From assembly GCA_002353585.1 (NCBI GenBank), contig DEJW01000046.1, positions 1-7,701 on the forward strand: 7,701 bases of DNA, written 5' to 3'. The stretch comes from Prevotellaceae bacterium UBA2738. GTDB taxonomy: Bacteria > Bacteroidota > Bacteroidia > Bacteroidales > Bacteroidaceae. The notes below the pieces were generated by a model. It worked only from the letters and a program-made list of their open reading frames with translations. It did no database searches and was not told the DNA's origin. Both the position numbers and the translations under genes were made by a program. Within the stretch, counting starts at the first letter, position 1; every line of letters begins with the position of its first letter. This document shows, piece by piece, positions 7,270 through 7,701 of this stretch.

Positions 7270-7295
7270 AAAAGTGGAGAAAAATCTCTTCCACT
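7267..7295 (-). terminator. Probable intrinsic terminator directly upstream of the operon promoter
   Basis: On the minus strand AGTGG (7295-7291) pairs with CCACT (7277-7273), with further partial pairing of the AGA and TCT stretches inside, and is followed by a run of T (7273-7267). It would end transcripts arriving from the right. The T-run also supplies the -33 element of the operon promoter, so the two signals overlap. No gene that it would terminate is visible in the window. Confidence 0.5.
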
Positions 7296-7438
7296 CTATA
7301 TAAAATAAGGTGTTTTGAAAAATAACCTCCTAAGGTCACTAAATCGCTCGGAAGGCGCATGAATACTGGGCTGAGCATAGTGACCTATGTTTGCCGACAG
7401 GTCACTTAGAGGTCACTTGAGAGGTCACCTTAATTGTT

Positions 7439-7470
7439 AATTAGAAATTAGGAATTAGAAATTAGGAATT
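7439..7470. repeat. AATTAGAAATTAGG tandem repeat, copy 1
   Basis: Two exact 14-bp units, AATTAGAAATTAGG at 7439-7452 and 7453-7466, are followed by a partial AATT. The same pair recurs about 199 bp to the right. Tracts of this kind are common between genes in Prevotella-like genomes; that comparison is from general knowledge and not from a search. Confidence 0.85.
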
Positions 7471-7521
7471 AATTAGTGTGCAGTAATTCTTTTATAATAT
7501 AGTGACCTATAAGTGACCTAT

Positions 7522-7552
7522 ATAGTGACCTCTCTCGAAAAGAGGTCACTAT
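7522..7552. repeat. Perfect 12-bp inverted repeat made from two facing octamers
   Basis: ATAGTGACCTCT (7522-7533) and AGAGGTCACTAT (7541-7552) are exact reverse complements separated by a 7-nt loop. There is no T-run on either side, so an intrinsic terminator is unlikely. It could be a dimeric protein-binding site or simply a chance pairing of octamers in the cluster. Confidence 0.7.
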
Positions 7553-7607
7553 CGGGAAGCCGCATAAACACTGGGCTGAGAGGGGTGTAAGTGACCTATG
7601 TGAGGTA

Positions 7608-7637
7608 TTTCACGAAAAAAACATTTTTTTTGTGAAA
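7608..7637. repeat. AT-rich inverted repeat with A7/T8 core
   Basis: TTTCAC (7608-7613) pairs with GTGAAA (7632-7637), and the intervening G plus seven A pairs with eight T, giving up to 14 bp with a 2-nt apex (realistically 13 bp with a 4-nt loop). It lies between the ACTGGGCTGAG block and the AT-rich repeat of the second cassette and has no counterpart in the first. It could act as a terminator hairpin, but neither side has a clear downstream T-run. Confidence 0.5.
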
Positions 7638-7665
7638 AATTAGAAATTAGGAATTAGAAATTAGT
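7638..7665. repeat. AATTAGAAATTAGG tandem repeat, copy 2
   Basis: Two 14-bp units at 7638-7651 and 7652-7665, the second with one change in the last base (T for G). They sit in the same position relative to the octamers and the ACTGGGCTGAG block as copy 1, which supports duplication of a larger unit. Confidence 0.85.
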
Positions 7666-7683
7666 AATTTTTTCCTCTTTTGG

Positions 7684-7700
7684 TAAAAGCAATGCTTTTA
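7684..7700. repeat. 7-bp hairpin at the window edge
   Basis: TAAAAGC (7684-7690) and GCTTTTA (7694-7700) are exact reverse complements with a 3-nt loop. The element is cut by the end of the window, so whether a T-run or repeat follows is unknown. Confidence 0.4.
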
Positions 7701-7701
7701 G

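Larger units (their letters stand above)
7333..7597. repeat. Cluster of ten AGTGACCT/AGGTCACT octamers
   Basis: Copies in the AGTGACCT orientation start at 7379, 7501, 7512, 7524 and 7590. Copies in the opposite orientation start at 7333, 7399, 7410 and 7543, with a one-base variant, AGGTCACC, at 7422. Ten near-identical octamers in 265 bp is far above chance. Two facing copies create a 12-bp palindrome at 7522-7552. The role is unknown; a protein-binding site cluster or the remains of a repeat-rich coding tail are both possible. Confidence 0.85.
7333..7665. repeat. Two diverged tandem copies of a roughly 200-bp intergenic cassette
   Basis: Blocks recur in the same order with near-constant offset: AGGTCACT (7333 and 7543), a shared block ending ACTGGGCTGAG (7365-7375 and 7570-7580), AGTGACCTATGT (7379 and 7590), then the double 14-bp AT-rich unit (7439 and 7638). 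Offsets are 199-211 bp, so this is an old tandem duplication with small indels. The blocks around 7343 and 7551 read in one plus-strand frame as related peptides (KAHEYWAE and KPHKHWAE, each followed by SDLC), but stop codons interrupt both. No real gene is supported in 7296-7701. Confidence 0.65.

Noticed and set aside
6896..7300. tRNA, tmRNA, RNase P or SRP RNA in the leader
   Set aside because: The conserved T-loop and CCA-type signatures, tmRNA ends and RNase P core sequences were looked for and not seen.
7151..7378. A 75-codon minus-strand frame running through the terminator and promoter
   Set aside because: It spans the terminator, promoter and repeats, has a low-complexity composition rich in F, C and Y, and resembles no family I know.
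7333..7665. CRISPR array
   Set aside because: The repeats are 8 and 14 bp, in mixed orientation, without regular unique spacers, and no cas gene is present.
6896..7701. Insertion sequence or integron-type mobile element
   Set aside because: No transposase or integrase frame, no paired terminal inverted repeats and no target duplication could be identified.

Overview
The window carries a three-gene restriction-modification operon, read entirely on the minus strand, plus a long structured leader and a repeat-rich flank. Three things point to Bacteroidota, most likely a Prevotella-like or other Bacteroidales gut or oral lineage: a good match to the Bacteroidota promoter (TTTG, 19 nt, TAnnTTTG), A-rich start regions without Shine-Dalgarno sequences, and AT-rich intergenic repeats built from AATTAGAAATTAGG and AGTGACCT. 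The genus is an inference from style, not from a marker gene.

Layout, in the direction of transcription (right to left). 7701-7296 is non-coding and holds two diverged copies of a roughly 200-bp cassette of short repeats. 7295-7267 is a probable intrinsic terminator for something entering from the right, and it runs directly into the operon promoter (7269-7239). About 335 nt of leader follow (roughly 7232-6896). The leader is full of base pairing: a 34-bp imperfect hairpin, a competing rod-like pairing that uses the same strand, and a long-range 8-bp closing helix. Then come res (6895-3737, type III-like helicase/restriction subunit), mod (3740-1137, beta-class N6-adenine methyltransferase, ATGA overlap with res) and a short gene for an EVE-like plus HNH nuclease (1114-89). 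Positions 88-1 hold a weak inverted repeat and nothing else I can support.

How the genes probably work together: Mod methylates host sites, and Mod plus Res form the ATP-dependent restriction complex. The third gene looks like a modification-dependent (type IV-like) nuclease, so the operon may attack both unmethylated and modified foreign DNA. The expected PD-(D/E)XK nuclease motif at the C-terminus of Res is altered (PT...ECQ), so the active nuclease may be degenerate or may be supplied elsewhere, with HNH the obvious candidate. The structured leader is the part least explained by known families. Its pairing pattern, including wobble pairs that only work on the transcribed strand, suggests either a regulatory RNA switch controlling the operon or an embedded non-coding RNA.
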